Shown piece by piece: positions 1 through 11,547 of a stretch of 64,000 bases of DNA (positions are counted from its first letter, which is position 1; each line of letters begins with the position of its first letter). The translations under genes were made by a program, and so were the position numbers. The notes under the pieces were generated by a model that ran no database searches, was not told the origin of the DNA, and worked only from the letters and a program-made list of their open reading frames with translations. Origin of the DNA: Podocnemis expansa (taxonomy: Eukaryota; Chordata; Testudines; Podocnemididae); contig ML681971.1 in the NCBI GenBank assembly GCA_007922195.1, forward strand, positions 21,096,042 through 21,160,041, in the 5' to 3' direction.

Positions 1-855
1 TGTGCATTCTGCTCAACCAATGTGCACAAAAGGGTGTGGTAACTGCACGTACATTAGATGGCAACACTTTAAAAAGGCCCTCGCTACTGAAATACAACTT
101 GCTGCATTGCATTTATTCCTATCTTGCCTCTACCACCCCTCCATTAGGTGGCTGAAAAGCCTGCGTTTTAGGCTATGATTGGAAGTTCTCTGAAGCCAAC
201 AGCTGGGAATTTCTGAACACATGCCCAGCCAGAGCATGTGGCGCCATTCCAGAAAAAACACAATCTGCCATAGTCCAGATGGGGGCTGCAATGCATGGCC
301 ACAAAAAACTCAGCTTGATATTTCAGCAATATTTGTGAATGCCAGGAGAAGGCTGCAGTCGCTCAGTATTGGCATCTTTATCAGGACACACATGGTTGTA
401 GCTTCCACTACAAGGTGGGCACCATAGAGTCACCATGGGACAAGTACCACAAGAGAGTGACCTTATACAAGCTGCTCTGCTCCCAACCCCAACTTGTTTG
501 TCTCATCTGTTTCAACTGTGGGCTCTTTAGGACAAAGTAGTAAAAAGTTCTGCACACAGCTCTCAGTACAGCGATATCTGAAACAATAAATGAGAAGTTT
601 CTTTAGACTGGCAGAATTCTAGCAACAGGGCCATCCACATAATTTAGAGGTAGCACTATATTAATAAGCAGCAGCCATGGGTGACACACAGCAGCCCTGA
701 ATTCCTGAATTATGATTTCCTGTAAACTATTTGCTGGTTTGTTTTACCAGTAATCTGACTATTCACAGTAATCTGGTGTAAAAGCAGGGTTTCACACTGC
801 CCACACACATTTCTCAGGTCAGAAAGCAGCAGCCCTGTGAAATTTTCAGGTTGGG

Positions 856-871
856 TTTTTTTTTTTTTTTT
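856..871. repeat. Poly-T tract
   Basis: An uninterrupted run of 16 T. It could be the tail of an old minus-strand retroposed sequence, but no element body is recognisable beside it. Confidence 0.8.
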
Positions 872-1212
872 AAATTTCTGGTCACAGGTCGATGCAACTG
901 AGAGTGAGAAATCCATGCTGCATGTGATTACACCAGAAATAACAGTGTCAGAGCAGTTCTCCCCAAACAGCATGCCAGGCAGCACTGGGCTTCAGTATCC
1001 TAAAAATAACCACAACAGTTTTGCAAGAAGCTGGACACACAGGGCCTGATTCTCAGAAAGGCCAAGTACCCTGAATTACAATGGGAGTTAACCAAGTAGT
1101 CAGACCCACACCAGACCCACTGAACGTCACTTTTGAAAATCCAGCTCTCTGCCTCAGCCACCCTTGCGTACATGGGGATGATATTTGATTTCTCCCACCC
1201 TTTGTCTTGAGC

Positions 1213-1237
1213 AAAAAAAAAAAAAAAAAAAAAAAAA
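1213..1237. repeat. Poly-A tract
   Basis: An uninterrupted run of 25 A. Either simple slippage or a retroposon tail; no element is recognisable upstream. Confidence 0.8.
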
Positions 1238-3075
1238 GAAGCTCATGGGGTTGACCTCTGTGTTCACATGAAGCTATTGTGAAGTCACTGCAACTCTGCA
1301 TCCACGGAGGTCTCTGTGCAGGCCTGGGTGACTGACTGTAATCATCTAATCAGCAAGGGCCATCTTACTTTGTGTGTGTACAGCAGTAGGTCTCCATCTC
1401 AGTTGTTCTCTCTAGGCTAACGCATCTAAAGAATACTGTTCCTGAGACCAACGACCCAACACTATGCACTTCTGGGGCAGAAACTCATTCCTCAGCACGG
1501 AAAGCCGATGTGGAAGTGGCACACTCCAGGGAAGAAGCACAAGCAAGCCATTACAGGCATCAGCCGATCACATTATGGAACAAAACCTTGGCCATGTGGA
1601 GTCCAGCAGGTTTTTTACCGTCAGTATCCATGGAGGCACATTCTGCATGGGTGTGAGTTCTGTTTAGTTCGGACATGGTGGGCTTGCACTGAAACCAAGA
1701 TAAACAGCACACCATGAAAGTTTATGTCACTGTTTTTCTACAGCTCTGCTTGTGAACATCTCAATGCTTCAAATGTCCAGTGTGGCCTTGTGCTAGTCAA
1801 GCCAACAAACCTTTGTTCAGGGTGAGGTGAGTGGCACATTGGTGTAAGACGGCAATGCAAGAACCTGTCCTCTGTACTATTTACATTGGAGCTGTGGTCA
1901 TGCAGGGGAAGGGACCCTCTGTATTTGGAGTGCTTTGCAGAGGGTGTCCTAGCCCAGCCTAGCTAACACAGCACAGAGCATGAAAGCAGCAGTTACAGGA
2001 CCTATGACACCATCAGTCCCCTGGTGCCAGTTCAGGTGGTGAAAGGCAGCAATATCAGATAATCCAGCTAGCCATCTTGCCTCTCTTATTCCTTCCTCCT
2101 CCCTCCCACAACCACCTACCCCTCCCATAAAGCCGGATCACTCTGGATTAAAGTGATGGGACCCTTTACATGGAGGGTAGCCCCTGGAGATGCAGTACAC
2201 CAAAGCATCGCAGGTGCAGGATTCACTCGAAAGCTGTACCCACTGGACCTCGAAAACCCTGCCTCACCAGGCAGCCACAAACTGCCCACATGCAGGTGTC
2301 AGAGAAAGGCAGCAGTTTGTCAAACCACAGGAGACTTCAGAAGTGCAAAGACATAATTAATGCTGATAAAAGGCCATGCTAATTCGAGGGCAAGGAGCAA
2401 AGTCAGCCACCACACATAGCAGAAAGTTTTCTGGAGGCTGCTCATGCATATGATTTGGTTGCTCACTTCAGCCTTGCCTCAGTTCAGAGAAGAAATGTTC
2501 ATGAATTGGTGGCCCAGGGCAGCATGCAGATTCATTTAAGGAACGAGCTGACCATATGCTCACTCACACTCACCCTCTCCACAGACCAGGAGAGCCTAGT
2601 TATCCTGAGTCACATTCAGAGAGGTCAGAAATGAGTTGTGAAAACACTCATTTTACAAACGTTTTCCCACTAGCTTCTCTGTTTCCACTTTTACCCGTTA
2701 ATGCTTTGGAATACTTCCCCTCCCTTGTACCTTCATGATATACTGCAGTTTGTCTGACTGTCTCTTTATTGCTCTGTTCTGCTTTATAAATCTTCTTAAA
2801 AATACTTTTTAACACACACAAAAGCCCAGACCTGAACGTCTCACATTCTTCTATGTTATGTGGAGTAGCTGAGATATCGTGTATTTTGGACTCAAAGCAA
2901 TTGCTCCATAATTTAGATCACTAGAGAATGAAAACAACTGCAAAGAGTTTTATCCCTTTCCCCTTAAAAGTCTGTTGTATAAGTCATATGATATTTCAGT
3001 GGCTGAGGTAACTTCCTGTTCCACTACTAGAAAACACCCCAGTTCAGTCAGATTCACAATTGTATTACTGCAAGA

Positions 3076-3284
3076 CAGGACCAAGTCCAAGAGTTTCACA
3101 CCCTAGGCAAATTATGACTTTTGAGCCGGTCCAGAAGGCAACAATTTTTTTTTATAAGAAATAACCAATTAATATATATTTTTTTAAATAAAAGAAAAAA
3201 AATTCACTTCCACCTAATTTGGTGCCCGTTAAACCCTGGCACCCTAGGCGTCTGCCTAGTTCACCTATGGTTGGGCTGGCCCTG
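3076..3284. mobile_element. hAT-type non-autonomous element
   Basis: The ends are imperfect inverted repeats: the left end begins CAGGACCAAGTCC and the right end, read in reverse, begins CAGGGCCAGCCC. Both ends then carry a CCTAGGC motif. Flanking octamers ctgcaaga (3068-3075) and ttacaaga (3285-3292) match at 6 of 8 positions, as expected of an aged hAT target duplication. The centre is A/T-rich and has no coding capacity. A transposase would have come from an autonomous relative elsewhere. Confidence 0.7.
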
Positions 3285-3292
3285 TTACAAGA

Positions 3293-4223
3293 TGGTAGAG
3301 GAAAAAAGCTACAATAATATAAGCCATGAATTCCACATGGGCATTCCCAATTAACAATCAATGGCTGTAGGTGATGGGTATGGATACACAGGATTCACCA
3401 ACTAGCAACACCCAAGGCCAGACAGCTGCATTTCTGGAAAGTGCTGCAAGGTAAATTCACAGCAAGCCAATACCACGGTGTGCTCCAGCTTCTCTCCTCC
3501 CTCAGGTCAGCTCACCTCTTCACCATTCTTTGACCTACTCCATGCCAGTAGAGCCCCTGCAGAGTGAAGAAATGCTATTTGTGCAGTAGGTTTGAAACTG
3601 GCCTGGCTGGTCATGAGCGCGGAGAGCAGAATCAACAATCCAGCTCCTCAGTCACGTTTGTCAGACATGTGCAAAATAACTAAATTATATGTAATAGCGA
3701 AAATGTGCACCCGCTGTGTTACTCTTGCCAATGTGTACACTTCACCAGATGAAGTAAGGCTGGCACTTGGATTCTGCTCTGGGCACATCGTCCATCCTTT
3801 TACCAAAATCCACTGCCAACCTGCTGTTGTTGAGACCTAGCAGAAAATCTCTACAGACATCAACACGTGCACAGCATCAGGTTTCGAAGCACTCTCCACA
3901 TTGGAAAGGCCCTCCTCATCCATATGCAGCTGTTGGACCGCTGTTGAGTCCAGCATGGTCCAGAAAATAGGGTACTACTGGAGTGGGAGCTAAGAGGCCT
4001 GGATTCTACCCTGGACACAGTATATCAGATGGATGTTTGGCTTGGTTATTCAGTCTGCATTAACTCTGTAAGGTAGGATACTTGTCCAGTGCCAAACATG
4101 ATAGGCTCTGATCTTGGCTGAGACAGATAAAGATTTAACACCTATACTAGTCCCCACAGCAGAGGATGCCCTCTAATGCTAAGCTCTCTTTTTGCAGGAA
4201 CATAGCATGAAACACTTAGGGTA
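3293..4223. other. Non-coding stretch, nothing assigned
   Basis: Unique-looking sequence without a recognisable domain or repeat end. The reading frame at 3592-3840 (82 codons) resembles nothing I know and is treated as chance. Confidence 0.55.
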
Positions 4224-4231
4224 GGTTAGGA

Positions 4232-4457
4232 CAGCATTTCCCAACCAGTGTGCCACGGCACACAGGCATGCCGTGCAGTCTGAGCAGGTGTGCCACAAAT
4301 TTTTTTTTGGGGGGGGGGGGGGGGCCGACACTACTCAAACAGCTCTAGATTGGCTCATGAAGATTCATAAGTTCATTTGGTAACTATATAGTGGTGTGCC
4401 TCAAATTAATTAAAGGTAGCAAGATGTGCCACAGCAGAGAAATTTTGGGAACCACTA
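4232..4457. mobile_element. hAT-type MITE with perfect 8-bp TSD
   Basis: Starts CAGCATTTCCCAACC and ends GGGAACCACTA, which are imperfect terminal inverted repeats. It is bounded by a perfect octamer, ggttagga, at 4224-4231 and 4458-4465. The body contains 'gtgtgcc' motifs near both ends and a slippage tract of T followed by G near 4300-4324. A related copy lies inverted at 17113-17325. Non-autonomous; no transposase frame. Confidence 0.85.
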
Positions 4458-4465
4458 GGTTAGGA

Positions 4466-5844
4466 GCAAAATCCCCAATGTCACCAGAGTGTTGGAGAAC
4501 TCTAACACAGATTGAGAGGTGCTTCCAATCTTAAAAAGATGGGAACCTTAGATCTATCATTGAGCCTAGTTTGCCCAGAACACTGGACTCTTTAGGTCTG
4601 AGTGTATGTTCCCCTCCCATAAATATTTAACTTGCATTTCTCCCAAAGGACGAACCTCATTTTGTTATTTCCTGCTCAGACTTCTAACTAAACTGCAGGG
4701 TTTGGCTTTCATGGCTGAGCTATTGCAAAATTAGTTTCTGAGAATATAATAAAAACTTCTGGGTTCAGTGACGCAAATAAAAATCCACAAATACAGTGCA
4801 GGTCTCGAACCACAAATTCCAGACCACAGCTGCAGTAACCTTTTCAGTGTCTGTGTACCAAAAAATTAATCTTTTATAGCTGTACAGCAAAACGTACATA
4901 TGAAAAGTGCAATAACCCAATGAGCGTGAGAAACAAAGGATGAGAAAATCTGCATTTGGGAGTTATCGGTTCACTTACACCCTATCTCTCTTCCTCCACT
5001 CAATTTGCCTGATGCCATTTGTGCCAGGTCCTCATCTAAAGGGAAAATAAAGGGCCCTGTTTTGTACCACTCCAGCAGCACACAGCTTTAAACCATGTAC
5101 AAACATAACTGACAGGCACTTTACAGCAGAAAGGTGTTTTAAAGAAGCTTTCGCATAAAGGAGAATTGGGTCCAATGTGTATAAGAAAACTGACAGGCTT
5201 GTATTTTTAGTTATACATACACAAAAAAACTCTCTCAACCTTCAGACACACAAGCTTGCCTGTTAACAAGATTTGGGGGCTTCAAACACACAAGTAAAAC
5301 CAAGAAAACAAAAGACTCTTACCAGACTCTCACAAAAAGATATCACACAGCTGCCTCTGCAAAATTAGTTTGACTATCGCACTCTGGTTGTATTAAAGGA
5401 GCCTTCAAACCTGGAGCTCGCAAACACTACTTGGAGGAATTCAGTCTTTAAATTGTGGCACTGAATCCTTCAAAGCACTGGGCTGTGACTGATCAGAAGT
5501 TACATTCTCTGAGAAATTAAAACAATGTAACAAAAACGGTTACGGCCCTTAACAAAGAATCTCAAGACACAAGACTTTGTGGATTTGATATAATGCATCT
5601 CTTCCACAGAGTTTGACTCAAATATGCACCTTTCACATTAGGGCCATGACGTCTTAGTCCAAAAGCCTTTGAAGGCTACACATATTAAGTCAGTCTCTTA
5701 ACACTTGCAAGTTATTGAGCCTTCACCATTCTTTCACTTACTATCAACCCAAATTGAGTGCAAGTCTGTCCACATTGTTACATAGCTCTAGCTCTCTCAT
5801 GCTGTTCCTCTGTAGTCTCAGAGTGCCCTGCAAAGAAAGTGTCA
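4466..5844. other. Non-coding stretch, nothing assigned
   Basis: No domain-bearing frame and no confident repeat boundary. The 68-codon minus frame at 5032-5238 is not recognisable. Confidence 0.55.
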
Positions 5845-5975
5845 TCATCTCAGGTTACAGGTGGGGAAACTGGAAGTCAGTGACCTCTACAAAATAAGAC
5901 AGTGCATCAGTGGCAAAGAGAAAAGAACCTAGTCTTCTTGGGTCTCAGTTCAGTGTCCTATCCATCAGGCCACAA
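5845..5975 (-). repeat. MIR-like SINE fragment
   Basis: Read on the plus strand it has the order typical of a reversed MIR/CORE-SINE body: 'ggtggggaaactg', 'cagtggcaaagag', a 'gggtctcagt' block and 'cctatccatcaggcc'. Diverged, with no visible target duplication. The family assignment rests on motif order only. Confidence 0.55.
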
Positions 5976-7284
5976 TGCTTCTCCATTAGGCTTTCCCTAT
6001 GGTCCTGGACCTCCTCTGATCAGAGCTATCATTGCAACTGCATGGGTTGAAACCCCTAAATCACTATTTGCACCAGTGCCACTTCAGCTGGTTTCAAGAT
6101 GGGGAGACAAGGCTCTCTATGCTAGTGGTTTGCATGTGCAACTACACAGGGCCTGAAAGCCAATCAGTTCTTCGGAGTTAGAGAAAATTACAGAGCTAGT
6201 AAAAGCTGATGGGTGTCTGCCACTCACCCCCACCTCCTTCTCTTTTCACCCCCCCTCCCCCCCCACACCCCACCACTACAACCAATACTTTCTGATTTTG
6301 GCCTACTGCTGCTTACAGCACTCCTGGAAATTTTGGAATTGATCCGATGTGACAGTTCTCTGGGCTCGTCTAGAATGACGACAGCAAATTCGCTCCCATC
6401 AGACTAACTGAGGTGTCTGAAGACCTGCTCAATCAATCAGGGAGTTGATCCACTAATTCCAGCCCCGCCGCAGGAGCAGCATGAGCGGAAAGGAGGATAT
6501 TTTTCTTTGACTCGGTGCAAGGGACCCACTGGATGTGAGGCAGTTGAAGTGAGATACACAAGTTATTTTAAGTAGCTCACCTATCTCCCTTCGACTGCCA
6601 CTGAAAACAGCAGTAAGCATGGACTAGAACTCAGACTGGCTTTGAATGCCATTAGGTTTACCAAAGGATCTTGTTCATTTAGCCAATTAGTCCAAGAGAT
6701 GCTTAAAGTAAGTTTCCCTTCCCTAGAGGTTGTTGTTAATTCCAGAAGGCTTCGCTTGGAATGAAAATAAATATGGGCTTACACATATACCTCTTCGCAT
6801 AGCCTGAGCTCTTTGCTTGCCTGTACAATTCAATGAGCCAACACGCCAAATCAAGAACCATTGTTTTTAAAGGATTGGGTCATTTAACAACTAATAGAGT
6901 CACAGTTATGCATGGCTGAAATAAAGGCAGTCACACAGCTTGCTTCAGGCAGAAGCAGACCAGGAAGGAATGCTGTGATGTACATCCAACCAGATGCAGA
7001 GCCCAAAAGTTAAGGTAGACTCAACCTTCACCGGTTCTCTTCTTGCAACAGGGAACATGCACTTTTGGAAGCAAAATACCATACACTTGCTGAACCAATG
7101 GTATGAACCTGTTTGGCAAGTTCTACATCCACCATTCTAAAATGGGAGGCAAGGTTGGGACCTCATTTACAGCAGTTAATAGTCAGAGTGACTTTGCTGA
7201 CCACAGTGGAATCACTCTACATTAACACTAGTGGAACTGGCACAGAAATTGGAACCTGACCTGCCGAGTTTAGCCACAAGAAGA
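5976..7284. other. Non-coding stretch, nothing assigned
   Basis: Contains a C-rich tract at about 6249-6272. I see no recognisable exon, RNA gene or bounded repeat. Confidence 0.55.
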
Positions 7285-7465
7285 AAAAATGACAGAGACG
7301 AGGCAAGTGAGGTAGTATCTTATTACACCAACTTCTGCTGGTGGAAGTAAGCTTTTGAGCACAACAGAGCTGATCTTCATGTCTGGAGAAGGAAGCACAG
7401 TAAGCTAAATATATGTAGGGACAGATTGTTAAATCAGTAGGATAATATGTTGGAGGCAATCACTT
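7285..7465 (-). mobile_element. Penelope-like 3' end, subfamily 2 (old copy)
   Basis: Shares with the copy at 8315-8765 the order 'gaggtagtatctt.tta..ccaacttctg' then an 'aagctttt' block then 'cagagct..tcttca'. Read on the minus strand this gives a short stem-loop followed by AAAAGCTT. No coding part remains. Subfamily membership is inferred by comparison with the neighbouring copy. Confidence 0.5.
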
Positions 7466-7559
7466 GAAACATTGATTTTCACATTTTTCAGTTTGCGTAA
7501 TCCATTCCAACTAATGTAGTCTACCACAGATCCCCATTCAAGATTGGGTCACAATACAC

Positions 7560-7700
7560 CAGTGCCAGAATTAGGTATTTTGGCATCTGGGGCAAGTAAA
7601 ATGAAACGCGCCCTTAAATTGTGCACTCAAACAGACCCACTTGACAGCACCCGCCGCTCAACAACGCCCAGGGCTTTGCCCCACCCTAGTTATGGCCTTG
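7560..7700. mobile_element. hAT-type MITE (family with 35497-35658)
   Basis: Begins CAGTGCCAGAATTAGG and ends CCCTAGTTATGGCCTTG. It is flanked by caatacac (7552-7559) and caacacac (7701-7708), a 7-of-8 match. The same ends recur at 35497-35658, showing a dispersed family of about 140-160 bp. No coding capacity. Confidence 0.8.
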
Positions 7701-7840
7701 CAACACACACATGAAAAGGGGGGGGATGTCTGCAAAGGATCACATGATGATGCGTTGTCTGCCATTACAAGATTTATCTTGCATATCACCTGAGAAAAGC
7801 ATATGTACCCAAGGAGCAATCATACCCCAGTTTGAAAACC

Positions 7841-7927
7841 AGACTTGAAATGAAGTGAGTAATTGAGGGTTAGATTGTAATACATAATGAGCCTACTATT
7901 CTTAATTGCCTACTTCATTTCAAGTCT
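7841..7927. repeat. 16-bp perfect inverted repeat
   Basis: The arm agacttgaaatgaagt (7841-7856) is matched exactly by its reverse complement at 7912-7927, with 55 bases between. Pairing continues imperfectly inward. The right arm abuts a Penelope-like end, so the structure may be a junction product or a small fold-back element. Confidence 0.7.
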
Positions 7928-8046
7928 AACAAATTTATTTTTTGCATGAAAGCGCATCTGATCAATCAATTTTCTAGCCTTCAAAAGTGCCATCAGACTC
8001 CTTGTTTGTTTTGCTAAACCAGACTAACACAACTACCCCTTTGGAA
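7919..8046. mobile_element. Penelope-like subfamily 1 ends, head to head
   Basis: From 7919 to about 7965 the sequence matches the minus orientation of the subfamily 1 3' end ('gtctaacaaatttattttttgcatg' pattern). From about 7980 to 8046 it switches to the plus orientation and ends in the family terminus, '..agactaacac..ctacccctttggaa'. This back-to-back arrangement echoes the inverted pair at 55055-55891. No coding part. Confidence 0.6.
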
Positions 8047-8314
8047 CTTCCTTCATCTCAAGACACCATCTCTGACTGCTTTACAATTTGCCCCAATTTC
8101 TGTTTAGTGCAGACACGCTGCTTCCTTCCTTCCCCAGATTTGAAGAGTTCTATGTAGCACAAACGTATGAACCGACCTCCATCAAACACTGGGCCAATAA
8201 GACTACCTCACTTACTTTGTCTCTCTCATATCATGGGACAAATACAGCTACAGCAAAATCTGTGAACAACCAAGAAAGCATGTGAGAAACTGATATGGTT
8301 CTTACAGAAACAAA

Positions 8315-8765
8315 GTGGGTGAGATAATATCTTTTATTAGACCAACTTCTGTTAGCGTGGGGGAAAAACTTTCAAACCTCACAGAGCTCTTCAAGTCTGG
8401 CAAAAGCTACACCAGGTAAATACAAGATCTAACAGTCATCAGTTGGCATGTATTCTACGGGACCACTCAAGGTGAAGTGGCTCATTAACATCCCTTCAGC
8501 ACAGCAGAAGAAAGGTTTAATGGGTTACACCCTGCTGTAATAAAGTCATATGACTTTTCGGGTCCCACAAAGTTATGAATTTAAGCCCCAGGCACATCTT
8601 TTCAAAGTGTTGGGCAGGTGTCTTGAGAGCCACCCAGAGAAGTAATGCAGGATGCTTATTTCAACATCATCTGGGGATCTCAAACAAGGGCTTAAAAAGG
8701 AAAACTGTCCCGAGGGGCCCTGTTTGGCACAAAGGAGAGAACCAGCCAAATCCCTATGTTACAAA
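8315..8765 (-). mobile_element. Penelope-like element, subfamily 2, with GIY-YIG remnant
   Basis: On the minus strand the order is a coding remnant, then a 3' UTR, then the 'ccaacttctg' end at about 8340. The remnant, around 8567-8612, reads T-L-K-R-C-A-W-G-L-N, resembling the last helix and Gly-Leu-Asn segment of the GIY-YIG nuclease that ends the polyprotein of EN-positive Penelope-like elements. The rest of the nuclease and all of the reverse transcriptase are missing or unreadable. Family assignment is by motif, not by search. Confidence 0.5.
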
Positions 8766-9152
8766 CTAACTGGTAATTGAGGAGCTCATACAATCAAACA
8801 GTTTGTCTTACAGAGCATCTTCAAAACGACAACACGTCTAGTGAATAAACTCAGTATGTTGCACTACGTCACTTTCTTCATCTCCTTTGAACCACCGCAA
8901 GTTATTTCCAATGCACTGTATGGATGGTACCTTGCTCTTCATCATCAGTATCACCTTCATTATGCTATTTTCCCACAAATCAGGAAGAATGGGTTCTGCA
9001 CCTGGTCATTTGTGAGACAGGCTGTCATAAAAGTGGAGATTCCACCGTGTGTAAAGGAAGTTAGATTCTGTCCAGGAACTGCTTGCCCTGAACTATGAAG
9101 GCAAAGAGCTGGGAAAGCATTCAGGATTTTACAAAAGGAGACATTCAGCCCC
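8766..9152. other. Short non-coding stretch
   Basis: Lies between the Penelope-like copy and the CR1 3' end. The 85-codon plus frame at 8841-9098 has no recognisable features. Confidence 0.5.
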
Positions 9153-9321
9153 ATAGAATCATAGGGTTGGAAGGGACCTCATAGGTCATCTAGTCCAACC
9201 CCCTGCCAGAGGCAGGACCACTCCCACTAAACCATCCCAGTCATGGTTTTGTCCAGCTGGGCCATAAACACCTCCAAAGATGGAGACTCCACCACCTCCC
9301 TTGGCAGCTCATTCCAAGGCT

Positions 9322-10780
9322 TCACCACTTTCCTAGTAAAAAAGTTCTAATATCCAGCCTCGACTTCCCTAACTGTAACTTGAGACCACTGCTCCTCATT
9401 CTGTCCTCCGTTACTACCGAGAATACTCGAGCTCCATCTTCCTTGGAACATCCCTTCAAGTAGTTGAAGGCTGCTATCAAATCCCCCCTCAATCTTCTCT
9501 TCTGAAGACTAAATAAGCCTAATGCTCTCAATCTTTCCTCACAGGGCTTGTGCTCCAGCCCTTTAATCATTTTGGTTGCTCTCCGCTGAACTCTCTATAG
9601 CATTTCCCTGTCCTTTTTGTAGTGGGGAGCCCAAAACTGAACACAGTATTCTAGATGTGACCTCACCAGTGCAGAATAGAGGGGACTGATCACATCCCTT
9701 GATCTGCTGGTAATACTTCTTTTGATGCAGCCCAGTATGCCATTGGCCTTTTTGGCAGCAAGAGCACACTGCTGACTCGTATCCAGCTTCCCATCCACCA
9801 TGACCCCCAGGTCCTTTTCTACACTGCCATTACTTAGCTGAATGTTTCCGAGCCTGTAGCAGTGCATGGGATTTTTCTGTACCAAGTGCAGGATTTTACA
9901 CTTGTCCTTACTGAACCTCATAAGATTTCTATTGGCCCACTGTTCCAATTTATCTAGGTCTCCCTGAATTCTGTCCTTGCCCTCCAACGTGTCTACTGTT
10001 CCTCCCAGCTTGGTGTCATCCGCAAACTTACTGAGAATGCAGTCTATTCCATCATCCAGATCACTGATGAAAATGTTGAACAGATCTGGCCCCAGGACTG
10101 ACCCCTGAGGCACACCACTCATGACTGGCTGCCAGCCAGACATAGATCCATTGATTCCTACACACTGAAACCGTTGATCTAGCCAGTTCTCTATCCACCC
10201 TATAGTCCACCTATCCAACCCATTCCTCAATTTGCCAATGAGAATGCTGTGGGAAACGGTATCAAAAGCCTTGCTAAAATCAAGGTATATCACATCAATG
10301 GCATCCAGAAAACCAGTCATCTGATCATAGAAGGAAATGAGATTGGTCAGGCATGATTTACTCTTGGTAAATCCATGCTGACTATTCCTGATCACTTTAT
10401 TTTCCTTTAAGTGTTTTAGGATGGATTCTTTGAGAACCTGCTCCATAATTTTTCCAGGGATTGAGGTGAGGCTGATTGCTCTGTAATTCCCCGGATCCTC
10501 CTTTTTCCCTTTCTTGAAAATAGGTACTATATTTGCTTTTTTCCAATCCTCTGGCACTTCCCCCGTTCTCCATGAGTTTTGAAAGATACTGGCCAGTGGT
10601 GCTGCTATCTCATTGGCCAATTCCCTTAGCACCCTTGGATGCAGTTTGTCCAGCCCCATGGACTTGTGCACATCCAGCTTCTTTAAGCAGTCCCTAACCT
10701 GACCTTCCTTCACCAAGGGCCTCTTTTCTTCTCTCCAGTCTGCCATATCCATGGTAGTGGGCTGAGAGCTGACCCTGTCT
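9322..10780 (-). pseudogene. CR1 ORF2, reverse transcriptase and C-terminal part
   Basis: The open part, 10752 to 9595, gives 385 codons. Reverse transcriptase motifs are clear: YLDFSKAFD (about residues 156-164, palm motif A with catalytic Asp), GVPQGSVLGP (213-222), and FADD (243-246, the catalytic Asp pair). The fingers region contains PVPIFKKGK- and NYR-type motifs at about 75-91. An in-frame TAG ends the frame at 9595, after which the same frame continues from 9570 to 9322 with the typical CR1 tail. The Met at 10752 is only the first in the open frame; coding homology extends upstream to the inversion junction near 10779. It would copy CR1 RNA at the target site if intact. Confidence 0.9.
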
Positions 10781-11238
10781 GTGAGTGGGGGAGGACAACT
10801 CCTAGAAAAAATGCAAGGAGGTATATGTAATAGAATTGAAAATCAAAATGACAAAGTAGGGAAATTGGCTGGGTACCTTAGGTGCCTATACACTAATGTG
10901 AGGAGCCTGGGAAATAAGCAGGAAGAATTGGTAGTACTAGCACAGACAAGGAACTATGATATCATAGAAATAACGGACGTGGTGGGATAGTCTGCATGAC
11001 TGGAGCTCTGCCATGGATGGGTATAAACTGTTCAGGAAGGACAAGCAGGGAAGAAGAGGGGGAGGAGTAGCACTATATGTAAAAGATCTCTCTGACTGCT
11101 CAGAGCCCCATTATGGAAGTGGAAGCTTGCCAGTAGAAAGTCTGTGGGTTACATTGAGAGGGGAAAGCAACAAGGGGGATGTTGTGGTGGGTGTCTGCTA
11201 TAGACCCAGACCAGAAGCAGGAGGTGCTTATTTCCCAG
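10779..11238 (+). pseudogene. CR1 ORF2 endonuclease segment, inverted
   Basis: This segment runs opposite to the rest of the CR1. It encodes the start of ORF2 and the apurinic-type endonuclease: CLYTNVRSLGNKQEEL (metal-binding Asn and Glu region), then, after a frameshift near 10980, MDGYKLFRKDKQGRRGGGVAL and VCYRP. Its first part repeats the ORF2 start that also occurs on the minus strand at 11238-11370. The right junction, around 11225-11238, has an AATAAGCA stretch shared by both pieces, suggesting microhomology. The endonuclease C-terminus is absent. Confidence 0.85.
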
Positions 11239-11511
11239 GCTCCTCGCATTAGTGTACAGGCACCTAAGATACCCGGCCAATTTCCCTACTTTGTTATTTT
11301 GATTTTCAATTCTATTACATATACCTCCTTGCATTTTTTCTAGGAGTTGTCCTCCCCCACTCTCCTCATGTATTGGGGCTTCAGTAGAGCACTTAAGACA
11401 ATTAATTGTTCCCCCCCCCCATGTTTCAACTACCTTCTCTTTTGTTCCTAGTGTTACAGTCCCAGCAACTCCCAAGCTCCATCCCTTTCCCCAGATCTCC
11501 CATATTCTCAC
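11230..11511 (-). pseudogene. CR1 ORF2 N-terminal start (second copy)
   Basis: The minus frame contains GGGQLLEKMQGGICNRIENQ, then LRCLYTNARSLGNK, nearly identical to the inverted copy at 10781-10920, and ends at the inversion junction. The region upstream, toward 11511, is the linker between ORF1 and ORF2. Confidence 0.8.
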
Positions 11512-11547
11512 TTACCTGTGGGCTTTGGTCTTCTTCCCCCTTTGAAC

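Larger units (their letters stand above)
1..3075. other. Non-coding stretch, no gene recognised
   Basis: No open frame here exceeds about 90 codons, and none has a recognisable domain. Visible low-complexity tracts are a T run at 856-871 and an A run at 1213-1237. The short frames overlap on both strands and look like chance. I see no repeat ends that I can assign in this stretch. Confidence 0.6.
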
